Shown in pieces: positions 26,022-34,651 of a stretch of 64,000 nucleotides of DNA. The stretch comes from Hyphomicrobiales bacterium (lineage in GTDB: Bacteria > Pseudomonadota > Alphaproteobacteria > Rhizobiales > Devosiaceae). The notes under the pieces were generated by a model. The model worked only from the letters and a program-made list of their open reading frames with translations. It had not been told where the DNA came from and searched no databases. The stretch spans positions 21,746-85,745 of the forward strand of contig JAIYDI010000041.1 in assembly GCA_027487555.1 (NCBI GenBank), read 5' to 3'. Position numbers and translations under genes: made by a program. Numbering within the stretch: position 1 is the stretch's first letter; every line of letters starts with the position of its first letter.

Positions 26022-26943
26022 GGCCGCTCTCCCTTCTGCGACGCCAGGTCAGGTAAAGCGAATACGGCACAAGGACCACGGCAAGCGCCGCAAGGATCAT
26101 CATTGCCGCGGCAGCGCCTTCGCCGATCTCGCCGCGCTGGAACATCAGGTCATACACATAGGTCGCCGGGAAGGTCGTCGAGATGCCGGGGCCCGAATTG
26201 GTCAGCGCCACGGCGAGATCGAATGTCTTGATGGCGGCCTGCAACTGCACCACCGCCACCGCGAGGAAGATGGGCGCAATGGTGGGCAGGATCACCTTGC
26301 GATAGATGCGGAAGGTTGATGCGCCATCGATCGATGCGGCCTTGATGATGTCGCCATCGACCGAGCGGAGGCCCGCGAGGAACAGCGCCATGGTGAACCC
26401 GGCGCTCTGCCACACACCGGTAATGATGATGGCCCAGATGGCGTTCTTGCGATCGGTGGTCAGCGCGAACTGGAAGTCGGTCCAGCCGAGTGAATTGACG
26501 AGAAACTGAATGCCGGCGGTCGGGTTGTAGAGCCACTGCCAGACGGTGCCGGTGACGATGAAGCTCACCGCCAGCGGGTACATGTACATGGTGCGCCAGA
26601 AGCTCTCGGCCCGGATCTTCTGATCGAGCAGAACTGCGAGCAGCAGCCCAACGGCCATCGCCGCGAACACATAAAAGAACGAGAAGAAGAACAGGTTGGA
26701 GTAAGCGACACCCCAGCGCCGGTTGTTCCACAGGCTGACGTAGTTTTCGAGCCCGCGGAAGCCATAGGTCGGCAGCAGCGTGGAATCGCTCAAGGAGATA
26801 TAGAAAGTCCAGCCCGCAAACACGAAGACATAGATGAATGAAGCCAGAATCGAGGGCGCGATCACGAAGATCGGCACCAGCTTCCTCAGCTTCTCGCCCG
26901 TGCTCGTGCCGCCGGCCGTGCCAGAATATACAGCGCTACTCAC
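26014..26943 (-). CDS. CUT1 sugar ABC transporter permease (MalF type)
   Basis: About 309 residues if started at GTG 26943, which sits just behind AGGGGGA. An upstream in-frame ATG (26973) would begin inside the hairpin at 26973-27001 and is less likely. The EAA-like loop is DIIKAASIDGASTFRIYRKVILPTIAPIF. Six helices are predicted, beginning LVPIFVIAPSILASFIYVFVFAGWTFYISLSD. It is cotranscribed with the binding-protein gene upstream, separated from it by a strong hairpin. Confidence 0.92.
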   Translation of the reverse strand: MSSAVYSGTAGGTSTGEKLRKLVPIFVIAPSILASFIYVFVFAGWTFYISLSDSTLLPTYGFRGLENYVSLWNNRRWGVAYSNLFFFSFFYVFAAMAVGLLLAVLLDQKIRAESFWRTMYMYPLAVSFIVTGTVWQWLYNPTAGIQFLVNSLGWTDFQFALTTDRKNAIWAIIITGVWQSAGFTMALFLAGLRSVDGDIIKAASIDGASTFRIYRKVILPTIAPIFLAVAVVQLQAAIKTFDLAVALTNSGPGISTTFPATYVYDLMFQRGEIGEGAAAAMMILAALAVVLVPYSLYLTWRRRRESGRG

Positions 26944-26972
26944 GGTTCCCCCTAAGAGCAGGTGACAAGGCA

Positions 26973-27001
26973 CCGGCCGCGGCTTGTGCCACCGCGGCCG
27001 G
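26973..27001 (-). promoter_or_regulatory. Intercistronic hairpin after the binding-protein gene
   Basis: CCGGCCGCGG (26973-26982) pairs perfectly with CCGCGGCCGG (26992-27001). It sits 18 bp after the binding-protein stop and before the permease start. Such stems stabilise the upstream mRNA and partly stop transcription, giving more binding protein than membrane subunits. Confidence 0.65.
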
Positions 27002-27018
27002 ATAAACGTCAGTGTCGA

Positions 27019-28290
27019 TTACATCTGGGCTTCGACGGCGTCGGCCATCAGGTTGGCCGCTTCCTCAGAGCTCATCTCGGGCGAGTTCACGAACTCGGTG
27101 ATCGTGTCCATCATCGCACCGCGATACTTCTGGAGAACGGTCATGTTGTGGGCCATCGAGCGGACCAGCGTGCCGCCTTCGATCGAGCCCTTCAGCTCGG
27201 CCTGGCTCTGCTGCTGGCAGGCGTTGAAGCCCTTGGTCAGGTCAACGTCGAGGCGGGCCGGGATCGAGCCCTTCGCAATGTTGAACACGGTCTGGAAATC
27301 CGGGCTCAGGATCGTGGAGGCAAGCAGCTTCTGGCCAGCCTGGAAGTCCGGATCGTTCTGCTTGAAGAACACCACCGAGTCCGAGTTCAGGATGAAGCCA
27401 TTGCCAGACCAGTCGGTCGGCGACTGGCCGCACAGGATGTCGGTGCCGGGGGTCTTGCCGATCGAAACGAGACGGCCGAGTTCCCAGTCGCCCATGATGA
27501 AGAACAGCGCATCGCCGTTGGACATCATGTTGGCGCCGGTGTCGTAGTCACGGCCGGCGATCGCCGGGTCCATGTACTTCGAAACCATCAGCTTCATCTG
27601 GTCGAAGGCCTTGATCATGGCCGGCGAACGCAGCGCCTCGACGTCGCCTTCAACGAAGGCCTTGCGATACAGATCGAGGTCCTGGCCATAGACGACCGTT
27701 TCGAACGTGGTCGCGTCGGACCAGTCGGCGCTGAAATGCGCGAGGCAGACCTTGCCAGCGGCGATGGCCTTGTCGCAGGCGGCGTTGAAATCGGCCCAGG
27801 TCTTGGGCAGTTCGGTCACGCCCGATGCTTCCATGGCGGCCTTGTTGCCCCAGATCCAGTTGATCCGGTGGATGTTCATCGGGGCTGCGACCCACTTGCC
27901 TTCCGGCTTCATGACCGGCAGCAGCTCGGGCGCCACGACGGCATCCCAACCTTCGGCGGTGGCCAGTTCATCCATGTCGGCAGTGCCGCCGGTGGCGTTC
28001 CACTCGGCAATTTCCGGGCCCTTCAGCTGCACGGCAGCCGGAGCGTTGCCCGCCACCACGTCGGCGCGCAGCTTGGCAAGCGTGTTTGCCGTGTGACCGG
28101 CGATCGCAGTCTGCTCCCAGGTGCCGCCCTTGGCGGTGAACATCTCGCCCAGCTTGGCGATCGAGGCGGCATCATTGCCGGACGCCCACTGGTGCAGCAT
28201 CAGAACCTTCGGATTGGCGAGCGCCGTGCCCGACATCAGGGCAACACTCATCGCGACCGCGGCGACCGCGGCCTTCAGCTTCAACGTCAT
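27019..28290 (-). CDS. CUT1 glucose-type sugar-binding protein
   Basis: A 423-residue periplasmic protein from ATG 28290 (GGGAGAGAG upstream). The signal peptide is MTLKLKAAVAAVAMSVALMS, cleaved at about ALA-NP. The mature protein resembles GtsA-type glucose/mannose-binding proteins: HQWASGNDAASIAKLGEMF, WVAAPMNIHRINWIWGNKAAM, FIMGDWELGRL, FQTVFNIAKGSIPARLDVD and NACQQQSQAEL. It delivers sugar to the two downstream permeases. A ROK-type repressor is divergently encoded, with a palindrome in the shared promoter. Confidence 0.93.
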   Translation of the reverse strand: MTLKLKAAVAAVAMSVALMSGTALANPKVLMLHQWASGNDAASIAKLGEMFTAKGGTWEQTAIAGHTANTLAKLRADVVAGNAPAAVQLKGPEIAEWNATGGTADMDELATAEGWDAVVAPELLPVMKPEGKWVAAPMNIHRINWIWGNKAAMEASGVTELPKTWADFNAACDKAIAAGKVCLAHFSADWSDATTFETVVYGQDLDLYRKAFVEGDVEALRSPAMIKAFDQMKLMVSKYMDPAIAGRDYDTGANMMSNGDALFFIMGDWELGRLVSIGKTPGTDILCGQSPTDWSGNGFILNSDSVVFFKQNDPDFQAGQKLLASTILSPDFQTVFNIAKGSIPARLDVDLTKGFNACQQQSQAELKGSIEGGTLVRSMAHNMTVLQKYRGAMMDTITEFVNSPEMSSEEAANLMADAVEAQM

Positions 28291-28399
28291 GATTTCTCTC
28301 TCCCATGAGCGCACTTGTCCTGCCGCCGGTTTGCCGGTCATCCAAGCCACTTGCGCTTTTGTTGCGGTGGTGCACATCCTCCAGCCCACCGTCAGCATT

Positions 28400-28415
28400 A
28401 GTTCTATGGTGAACT
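28400..28415. promoter_or_regulatory. Candidate ROK-repressor operator
   Basis: The inverted repeat AGTTC-TATGGT-GAACT lies in the 160-bp gap between the divergent binding-protein and ROK genes. Its place, about 110 bp upstream of the importer and 36 bp upstream of the regulator, fits a site controlling both. Binding is inferred. Confidence 0.45.
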
Positions 28416-28450
28416 TATTTGGCTTGTCAACGCGCCGAGGGGAGGGAAGC

Positions 28451-29656
28451 GTGAACAAGATCGAACTTAAATCCCTACTCGCCGACAGGACATTAGGGAC
28501 CCCCACGGGACAGGTTGTCCGCCTGCTCAGCGAGCGCGGCGCGCTGAGTGCTGCGCAGATCGCGCGGCTCAGCGGGCTTGCGAAATCAACGGTTTCGACG
28601 ACGCTGAGCGACCTGCGCCGTTCCGGTGTCGTGGTCGAGACCGCCGAGGCCGATCCGGCGCGTACCGGCGGCGCCGGACGTCCGGCCACCATGCTCTCCC
28701 TCAACCCGGATGCGGGCACCTGTGTCGGGGCGCTGATCGGCCTGCGCGAAATCCAGGTCATCGTGGCGGATGTCTCGCACGCCATCATCGCGAGCCATAC
28801 CGAAGTGATGGACGAGGATTACTCGCCCGCCGAGGCTGCCGACGTCATCCGCGCCCTCGTCCGTCGCGCCTATCGCGAACACGCGCTGTCGACAGCCGGC
28901 CTTCTCGGCGTCGGCGTTGCCATCGCCGGCCCCGTCAATCCCCGTGACGGGCGCATCCAGCGCGCCAGCGTCGTGCCGACCTGGGCCGGCACCGATGTCC
29001 GCGAGGTGTTCGGGCCCCTGTTTCAGCGCCCGATCTTTATCGACAACGAGAGCAATTGCGCCGCACTTGCCGAAATGATGTGGGGGGCGGCCCAGGGGCA
29101 CGAGGATTTCGTGCTGTTCAAGATCGATCTGGGTGTCGGTGGCGCCATCGTCCATGGCGGGCGCGTGCTCACGGGCGTCGCCGGCGGCAGCGGCGAATTC
29201 GGCCACATGACCATCGACCCCACCGGCCCGCTCTGTCGCTGCGGCAATCGCGGCTGCCTCGAGTTGACCGCGAGCTTCAAGCCATTCCTCCGCCTCGCTC
29301 AGAACCGCTTCCGCCGCGCCTTGACGCCCGAGGACGTGATCGACATGGCGCGCGATGGCGATGTCGGCTGCCGCCGGCTGATCATCGACTGCGCCGAGGC
29401 GGCCGGCCATGGGCTCGGCATCATCGGCACCATCATCAATCCGCCACTCGTGGTGGTTTCGGGCCGTATGGTGCGTGCCGGCGATCTTCTGCTCGAGCCC
29501 CTGCGGCAGAGCTTCGAACGGCATACGCTGGTCAAGAACGACGACGTACCGCCCGAAAGCCGCACCCGCTTCGTACCCGGCCGCTTCGTCGAGAACGACT
29601 CGGTGCTGGGCGCGGTCGGCCTCGTGCTCCGGCACCAGGCCTATGCGCCGGTCTAG
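28451..29656 (+). CDS. ROK family transcriptional repressor
   Basis: A 401-residue protein from GTG 28451, which directly follows GGGGAGGGAAGC. The N-terminal winged helix is GALSAAQIARLSGLAKSTVSTTLSDLRRSG. The ROK sugar-kinase-like fold follows: VGVAIAGPVNPRDG, IDNESNCAALAEMMWG, LFKIDLGVGGAIVHGG, the GEFGHMTIDP segment, and the zinc motif CRCGNRGCLE. It probably senses a sugar or sugar phosphate and represses the divergent glucose-type ABC operon. The long open frame continuing upstream of the GTG lies inside the promoter region. Confidence 0.93.
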   Translation: MNKIELKSLLADRTLGTPTGQVVRLLSERGALSAAQIARLSGLAKSTVSTTLSDLRRSGVVVETAEADPARTGGAGRPATMLSLNPDAGTCVGALIGLREIQVIVADVSHAIIASHTEVMDEDYSPAEAADVIRALVRRAYREHALSTAGLLGVGVAIAGPVNPRDGRIQRASVVPTWAGTDVREVFGPLFQRPIFIDNESNCAALAEMMWGAAQGHEDFVLFKIDLGVGGAIVHGGRVLTGVAGGSGEFGHMTIDPTGPLCRCGNRGCLELTASFKPFLRLAQNRFRRALTPEDVIDMARDGDVGCRRLIIDCAEAAGHGLGIIGTIINPPLVVVSGRMVRAGDLLLEPLRQSFERHTLVKNDDVPPESRTRFVPGRFVENDSVLGAVGLVLRHQAYAPV

Positions 29657-29754
29657 ACTGGTTCACGTCTTTCCTGAAGCGCTGAGATGCCCCAACGCTC
29701 TGCCTGTCGCGCCTCCGGACCGGAACCATGCTGCAGCCATGGCGCGCCGCACCC

Positions 29755-30834
29755 TTAGCGGCGCCCGCCCGCCGCAACCCGCTCCAGCATTTCGATAATG
29801 GGTACGCAGATATCCTGCCGCTTGCCTTCCCACGGGTAGATATAGGGCAGCACCCCGGGTGAGTTGTTGATTTCAAGCACGGCGAATGTCTCCGCCGAGG
29901 CGGGAAGCGTGCGGTCCGTGACGATGGTATCGAGCGCAGCGATCCTGAGCGGCGCGAGGCTCCGGCACATATCCTCCACCATCGCGCCATAGCTTGGGTG
30001 GATGGCCTCGGCGCATTCGATCGTGTCGGCCCCGACGGCGCCGTTCGACACCGATCTGAGCATCAGCCGCTGTCCCGCCTCGGGCACCGCCTGCAGGCCG
30101 AGCCCGCTGAGCGCGAGGTGGTCCGTCAACTCGGCGTTGACGACAATCGGCAGATGGCCGGGCAGTTTGCGCACCTCGCGCTCGGCGTTCTTCTGCGCGA
30201 TCAGCGTCGCGATATCGCTGACCCCGTCGCCAACGACATTGGGCGGCATGGAAATCTTCACCCCCACGACGCGGGGCTCGACATAGAAGAACCGGACCAC
30301 CTCGCCGACGAGGCTGCGCTCCACCACCACCTGTGGGTGAAAGCTGGCCGCCGCCGCAAACGCCGTGCGCACCGCAGCGCGATCCCCGAGGCCCGGCGCC
30401 ACGAAATAGCCCTTCTTGCCCTCGTCCGGTTTCACGCACACCGGCCAGCCCAGCACCTCTGCATAGTCGCAGGCCGCATCGATCTCGGCACTCTCGAACA
30501 CCCGCCCTTCGGGCACGGGAAAGCCCCGGGCTGCCAGAAAATCCTTGGTGCGCTGCTTCGACACCACCGTGGGGAAGGCCGTCGTGTTGATATGGTCGCC
30601 CTTGCTCAGCGGGAATGCCGGATCCTGCCGGGTCAGGCGGCCACTGCGGAAGCTGAACACGGCGCCGCCGATGCGCATGCCGAGCCGAAAGCTGTTGGCA
30701 CGCGGCGTATTCAACAGCCAGGTCATGAAGCAGTCATGGCCGCGCTCGCGGGCAACCCGCAGCACTTCGCGCGCGTGCAGGTCGAGTTTGAAGGGCTCGA
30801 CCGCCATCGAAATCCCGATCGGTGCGTTCGACAT
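29755..30834 (-). CDS. ATP-grasp ligase related to the cyanophycin synthetase core
   Basis: A 359-residue protein from ATG 30834, after GGGAG. The ATP-grasp core is visible: KQRTKDFLAARGFPVPEGRVF, GWPVCVKPDEGKKGYFV with the ATP-binding Lys, VVVERSLVGEVVRFFYVEPRVVGV, and the Mg-binding FAVLEINNSPGVLPYIYPWEG. This order matches the CphA/RimK-like amide-ligase branch, but the large N-terminal and C-terminal (Mur-like) domains of CphA are missing. It should join an amine to a carboxylate by way of an acyl-phosphate; the product is unknown. It lies 79 bp behind the efflux gene emrB on the same strand and may be cotranscribed. Confidence 0.83.
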   Translation of the reverse strand: MSNAPIGISMAVEPFKLDLHAREVLRVARERGHDCFMTWLLNTPRANSFRLGMRIGGAVFSFRSGRLTRQDPAFPLSKGDHINTTAFPTVVSKQRTKDFLAARGFPVPEGRVFESAEIDAACDYAEVLGWPVCVKPDEGKKGYFVAPGLGDRAAVRTAFAAAASFHPQVVVERSLVGEVVRFFYVEPRVVGVKISMPPNVVGDGVSDIATLIAQKNAEREVRKLPGHLPIVVNAELTDHLALSGLGLQAVPEAGQRLMLRSVSNGAVGADTIECAEAIHPSYGAMVEDMCRSLAPLRIAALDTIVTDRTLPASAETFAVLEINNSPGVLPYIYPWEGKRQDICVPIIEMLERVAAGGRR

Positions 30835-30913
30835 GGCTACTCCCGACGGACCTCGCGACACGGCACGAACAACATGCCGACCCGGGGGGCACACCGCGGA
30901 CCGGCCATCCCCG

Positions 30914-32497
30914 TCAGTGTCCCGCGGCCTCGGCCGGCACCTCCTTGGGCTTTTGCATGAACAGGGTGCAGGCGGCAAGCAGCGCGAACAACATGGTCAG
31001 CAGCATGAACACGTCGGCGATGGACATCACATAGGCCTGGGACTGCGCCTGTGCCGCCATCTGCTTGAGTGCGGCCGTGGCGCCGTCGAGCCCACTGGCG
31101 TTGAAGGTCTGCGTCAGCAGGGCCTGTTCGTTCGCGGCGGCCGCGTTCGACCAGTTCAGCGCTTCGGCCAGTCGCGCATTGTGCAGCGCGGCGCGGTCGG
31201 TGAGGAGCGTATTGATCATGGCCAGGCCAACTGCGCCACCGAGGTTGCGGGTCAGGTTGAACAGGCCCGACCCCCCCTTCAGCCGGCTTGGCGGCAATGT
31301 GCCAAGCGCCAGATTGTTGATGGGCACCATGCACAGCATCATCGACACGCCCCGGAACACCTGCGGCCAGAGCAGGTCCTCGAACACCCAGTCGGCGGTG
31401 AGCTGCGTCATCATCAGCGTGCCGATGCCGAAGCCGATGAAGCCGATCGCCATCATCAGCCGCGGGTCCATCTTCCGCGACAGGATACCTGCGATGGGCG
31501 CTGTCAGGAACATGCACAGCCCGGACAGGACCAGCGTCTCGCCGATCTGCATCGAGCTGAAACCGCGGATATGCCCCAGATAGAGCGGGTAAAGATAGGT
31601 GAGACCGTACAGCCCGATACCCATCGCAAACGAGAAGACCGAACCGATGGAGAAGTTGATATTGCCGAAGGCCTTGAGGTCGACGATGGGGAAATCCGCC
31701 TTGAAGGCGCGCCAGAAGAACAGCACCCCGCCCACGACCAGCACCACGGCGAATATGGTCACGGACTCATCGGCCAGCCAGTCGTTCGAAGGCCCCTCCT
31801 CCAGCACATATTCGAGCGAGCCGAGAAAAGCGGCCAGGCCCAGCAGCCCCCACCAGTCGAACTTCTTCATCAGGTCGAATTCCGGCTTGTCGAAATCGAT
31901 CAGCATCCAGGCCCCGAAGGCGACGAGAACACCGGCCGGCACATTGATAAGAAACAGCCAGTGCCAGGAAAAAATGCTGGTCAGATAGCCGCCCACAGTC
32001 GGCCCGATGGTCGGCGCCAGTGTCGCGACGAGCCCGATGATCGGGGAAACGATCGGCCGCTTTGACGGCGGGAACACCGAAAACGCCGCAGCGAAGACCG
32101 ACGGGATCATGCCACCGCCAATGAAGCCCTGCAGAGCCCGGTAGACGATCATCTGGTCGATGGAGGTGGCGGTGGCGCACATCAGGCTCGCAAGCGTGAA
32201 GCCCGCTGCGGAAATGCTGAACAGCACACGCGTCGACAAAATCCGCGCCAAAGTGCCGGAAAGCGGGATCATGATCACCTCGGCGATCAGGTACGCCGTC
32301 TGCACCCAGCTGATCTCGTCCGAACCGGCTCCAAGGCCGGCCTGGATCTCGCTCAATGACGACGACACGACCTGAATGTCGAGGATCGCCATGAACATGC
32401 CGAACACCATGATCACGAAAGCGATCACGCGGCGCACGGGCACTGCGTCCGGATCGTGGGGCAAGGCAGGCGCGGAGGAAAGGGCGATGTCGCTCAT
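30914..32497 (-). CDS. emrB: DHA2 family multidrug efflux MFS transporter (EmrB type)
   Basis: A 527-residue membrane protein with 14 predicted helices, the DHA2 length. Motif A-like GTLARILSTRVLFSISAAGF follows helix 2, and motif C-like GLVATLAPTIGPTVGGYL is in helix 5, the antiporter signature. The N-terminus (VIAFVIMVFGMFMAILDIQVVSSSLSEIQAGLG) is typical of EmrB. It works with the upstream periplasmic adaptor EmrA and an outer-membrane channel to expel hydrophobic compounds. A mosaic repeat separates it from emrA. Confidence 0.94.
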   Translation of the reverse strand: MSDIALSSAPALPHDPDAVPVRRVIAFVIMVFGMFMAILDIQVVSSSLSEIQAGLGAGSDEISWVQTAYLIAEVIMIPLSGTLARILSTRVLFSISAAGFTLASLMCATATSIDQMIVYRALQGFIGGGMIPSVFAAAFSVFPPSKRPIVSPIIGLVATLAPTIGPTVGGYLTSIFSWHWLFLINVPAGVLVAFGAWMLIDFDKPEFDLMKKFDWWGLLGLAAFLGSLEYVLEEGPSNDWLADESVTIFAVVLVVGGVLFFWRAFKADFPIVDLKAFGNINFSIGSVFSFAMGIGLYGLTYLYPLYLGHIRGFSSMQIGETLVLSGLCMFLTAPIAGILSRKMDPRLMMAIGFIGFGIGTLMMTQLTADWVFEDLLWPQVFRGVSMMLCMVPINNLALGTLPPSRLKGGSGLFNLTRNLGGAVGLAMINTLLTDRAALHNARLAEALNWSNAAAANEQALLTQTFNASGLDGATAALKQMAAQAQSQAYVMSIADVFMLLTMLFALLAACTLFMQKPKEVPAEAAGH

Positions 32498-32572
32498 GGC
32501 GAGGCTCCGGGGCGGCAGCGCCGCCTTGGGTGTCGATGGAACCGGCCACGCCGATCCCGCTGGTCGTATTGG

Positions 32573-32677
32573 GGTTAGGGCGCTTCCAGGGAAAGCTGCA
32601 TGACTTTCTCAGTTTGAAAGCACGACAAAACAAGGACTTAGATCATTTCAGCGTGTCTGCGAAAACGTGAAATGATC
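32573..32677. repeat. Mosaic intergenic repeat, copy 3 (both modules)
   Basis: The left module, GGGCGCTTCCAGGGAAAGCT then GCATGACTTTCTCAGTTTGA, is an imperfect version of the hairpin at 9523-9560. The right module pairs GATCATTTCA (32641-32650) with TGAAATGATC (32668-32677). The emrA stop codon lies at the right edge. The element sits within the emrA-emrB operon. Confidence 0.7.
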
Positions 32678-33843
32678 TAGTTGGCGACGCCCGGCGCCGT
32701 TCGGGTGTCGATCTCGACGGCGACGCTGAGGCCCGCGCGGAGCTTGCCGCTCTCCAGCACCTCGGCCGGCAACGCGATCCGCACCGGCACGCGCTGCACC
32801 ACCTTGGTGAAGTTGCCCGTGGCGTTCTGCGCCGGCAGGATCGAGAACACCGAGCCGGACGCTGGCGAGATCGATTCGACCCGGCCTTCGACACTCTCGC
32901 CTTCGAGTGCATCCACCGTAACCTTTACCGTCTCGCCGACAGCAATGCGGGCGAGCTGCGTTTCCTTGAAATTGGCGTCGACATAAAGTTCGTGCGTCGG
33001 CACCAGCGCCATCAGCCGGCTGCCCGAAGAGACGAGGTCGCCGTCCTTCACATTGAGATTGCCGACAACGCCGTCGAAGGGCGCCCTGAGCACCGTGAAG
33101 GACAGGTCCCGCTGCGCCCGGGCCGCGGCGATCTCGAGCACCTTCACTTGGCCCTGGGCTTCGGCGCGCTGCGCCTGATAGACCGAGATGGCGGCCTCAG
33201 CCGAAGCGATCTGCGCCTCGCCGGCCGCGACATTCGCCTCGGATGCCTTGAGGCCTGCATTGGCGCTGTCGAGATCGGCCTGCGATCCGACCGATTGTGC
33301 AGCAAGCTGCGCGGCCCGCTTCTGTGCGAGAATGGCATTGTCGCGCGCCGCGACATAGGCCGCGAGCTGCGCCTCGGCCTGGGCGAGGCTGGCCCTCGCT
33401 CCCTCCGTCTGCGCGTCGATGCGGGCCATGGCCAGCTTTTCTGCGGCTATATTGGCGTTCGCCGTATCAAGCGCGAGTTGGTAGTCGCCATCGTCAAGCG
33501 TGACCAGCGGGTCGCCGGCCTTCACCGGCTGGTTGGCCACCACGTTCAGCTGTGCGACGTAGCCGGAAAGCTTGGGCGAGATCGTCGCGATATCGCCGAG
33601 CACATAGGCATCGTCGGTTCCGACCATGAAACGGCCATTCGTCCAGAAATCATAGCCATACCAGCCCCCGCCTGCGAGCAGCACGAGCGCAAGGGTGCCC
33701 AGAACGAGTGGCCGGCGCGAACGTTTTGGCGGCGCGGTCTTCGCTGCTTCCGGCCCGGCAATGGTGGCTTCTTCAACTGTTTCGCGTGATTGCGGACTGG
33801 ACTTGCCGGCAGGAAATGCCTTGATCTTGTCGTTCTGGGACAT
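32677..33843 (-). CDS. emrA: Efflux periplasmic adaptor (EmrA/HlyD type)
   Basis: A 388-residue protein from ATG 33843, which follows GGAGGG. It has a cytoplasmic N-terminus (about 45 residues), one membrane anchor (PLVLGTLALVLLAGGGWYGYDFW), a split lipoyl domain (GDIATISPKLSGYVAQLNVVANQPVKAGDPLVTLD and SFTVLRAPFDGVVGNLNVKDGDLV), a long alanine-rich coiled coil between them, and a beta-barrel domain (VDANFKETQLARIAVGETVKVTVDALEG). It bridges EmrB and an outer-membrane TolC-like channel. The promoter holds two palindromes shared with the divergent TetR gene. Confidence 0.95.
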   Translation of the reverse strand: MSQNDKIKAFPAGKSSPQSRETVEEATIAGPEAAKTAPPKRSRRPLVLGTLALVLLAGGGWYGYDFWTNGRFMVGTDDAYVLGDIATISPKLSGYVAQLNVVANQPVKAGDPLVTLDDGDYQLALDTANANIAAEKLAMARIDAQTEGARASLAQAEAQLAAYVAARDNAILAQKRAAQLAAQSVGSQADLDSANAGLKASEANVAAGEAQIASAEAAISVYQAQRAEAQGQVKVLEIAAARAQRDLSFTVLRAPFDGVVGNLNVKDGDLVSSGSRLMALVPTHELYVDANFKETQLARIAVGETVKVTVDALEGESVEGRVESISPASGSVFSILPAQNATGNFTKVVQRVPVRIALPAEVLESGKLRAGLSVAVEIDTRTAPGVAN

Positions 33844-33879
33844 GGCGCCCTCCAGGCGGAAAGTGGTTCCTGACAAAAT

Positions 33880-33949
33880 GAACCGTTCGGTTCGATTGAC
33901 ATAGTCCGATCGACACGCCATATCAAGGTAAATCGAACCGAGCGGTTCG
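33880..33949. promoter_or_regulatory. Two TetR-type operators between emrA and the regulator
   Basis: Two perfect palindromes with the same arms occur in the 127-bp divergent promoter: GAACCGTTCGGTTC (33880-33893) and CGAACCGAGCGGTTCG (33934-33949). Both are GAACCG-N2-CGGTTC and lie about 55 bp apart, centre to centre. One is close to emrA and the other close to the TetR start, so a TetR dimer at each could repress both genes. Binding is inferred from symmetry and position. Confidence 0.75.
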
Positions 33950-33970
33950 CTCAATCTGAGGGGAACAGCC

Positions 33971-34639
33971 ATGCAGGAAACAGATATCTCGGCCAGTGCC
34001 GACAAGGCCCGTCCGAGCCGTAAGGCGGCCGGACAGGACCCGGTCAAGCGCGCGCAGATTCTCGATGGCGCCAAGCGCTGCTTCATGAAGCTCGGCTACG
34101 AGGCCGCCAGCATGAACGAGATTACCGCCGAAGCAGGGGTGTCGAAGGGCACCATCTACGTCTATTTCGCCGACAAGCAGACGCTGTTCCGCGCGCTGAT
34201 CGAGAGTGAGAAGACGGCTGCCATGGAACTGCTGCGGCGCGACCTCGAAAAGGCCAAGTCGATTGAGGACGCGCTGGGCACTTTCGGGCGCACCGTCTGC
34301 ATGCGCATGAACAGCGACGAGACTATCCGGGCTCAGCGCATGGTGCTCGGCGTGCTGGAAAGCCAGCCCGAGGTTGCCGGCATCTTTTACGGCAACCAGA
34401 CGGCGACAGGGCCGACGATCCTTGCCGAATATCTGAGGGAGAAAGTCCGGGCGGGCGGTCTCGTCATCGAGGATGTCGACCTGGCGGCACACCAGTTTGC
34501 CGATCTGGCGATGTCGAGCCTCTACAAGCCGCGGCTGTTCGGCAACCTCTGCAACGCGCCGGCGCGGGCCGACATCGACCATGTCGTGAACGCAGCCGTC
34601 GAGATGTTCCTCGCTCGCTACGGCAAGCGGGTCGACTGA
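33971..34639 (+). CDS. TetR/AcrR family transcriptional regulator
   Basis: A 222-residue protein. The HTH is at about residues 38-68: YEAASMNEITAEAGVSKGTIYVYFADKQTLFRALIESE, a textbook TetR domain. The C-terminal ligand-binding part is helical (LLRRDLEKAKSIEDALGTFGRTVCMRM...), of the AefR/TetR_C type. The divergent emrAB pair and the two matched operators make it the likely efflux repressor, released by a drug or metabolite. Confidence 0.95.
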   Translation: MQETDISASADKARPSRKAAGQDPVKRAQILDGAKRCFMKLGYEAASMNEITAEAGVSKGTIYVYFADKQTLFRALIESEKTAAMELLRRDLEKAKSIEDALGTFGRTVCMRMNSDETIRAQRMVLGVLESQPEVAGIFYGNQTATGPTILAEYLREKVRAGGLVIEDVDLAAHQFADLAMSSLYKPRLFGNLCNAPARADIDHVVNAAVEMFLARYGKRVD

Positions 34640-34651
34640 ACCACCTGCCTG

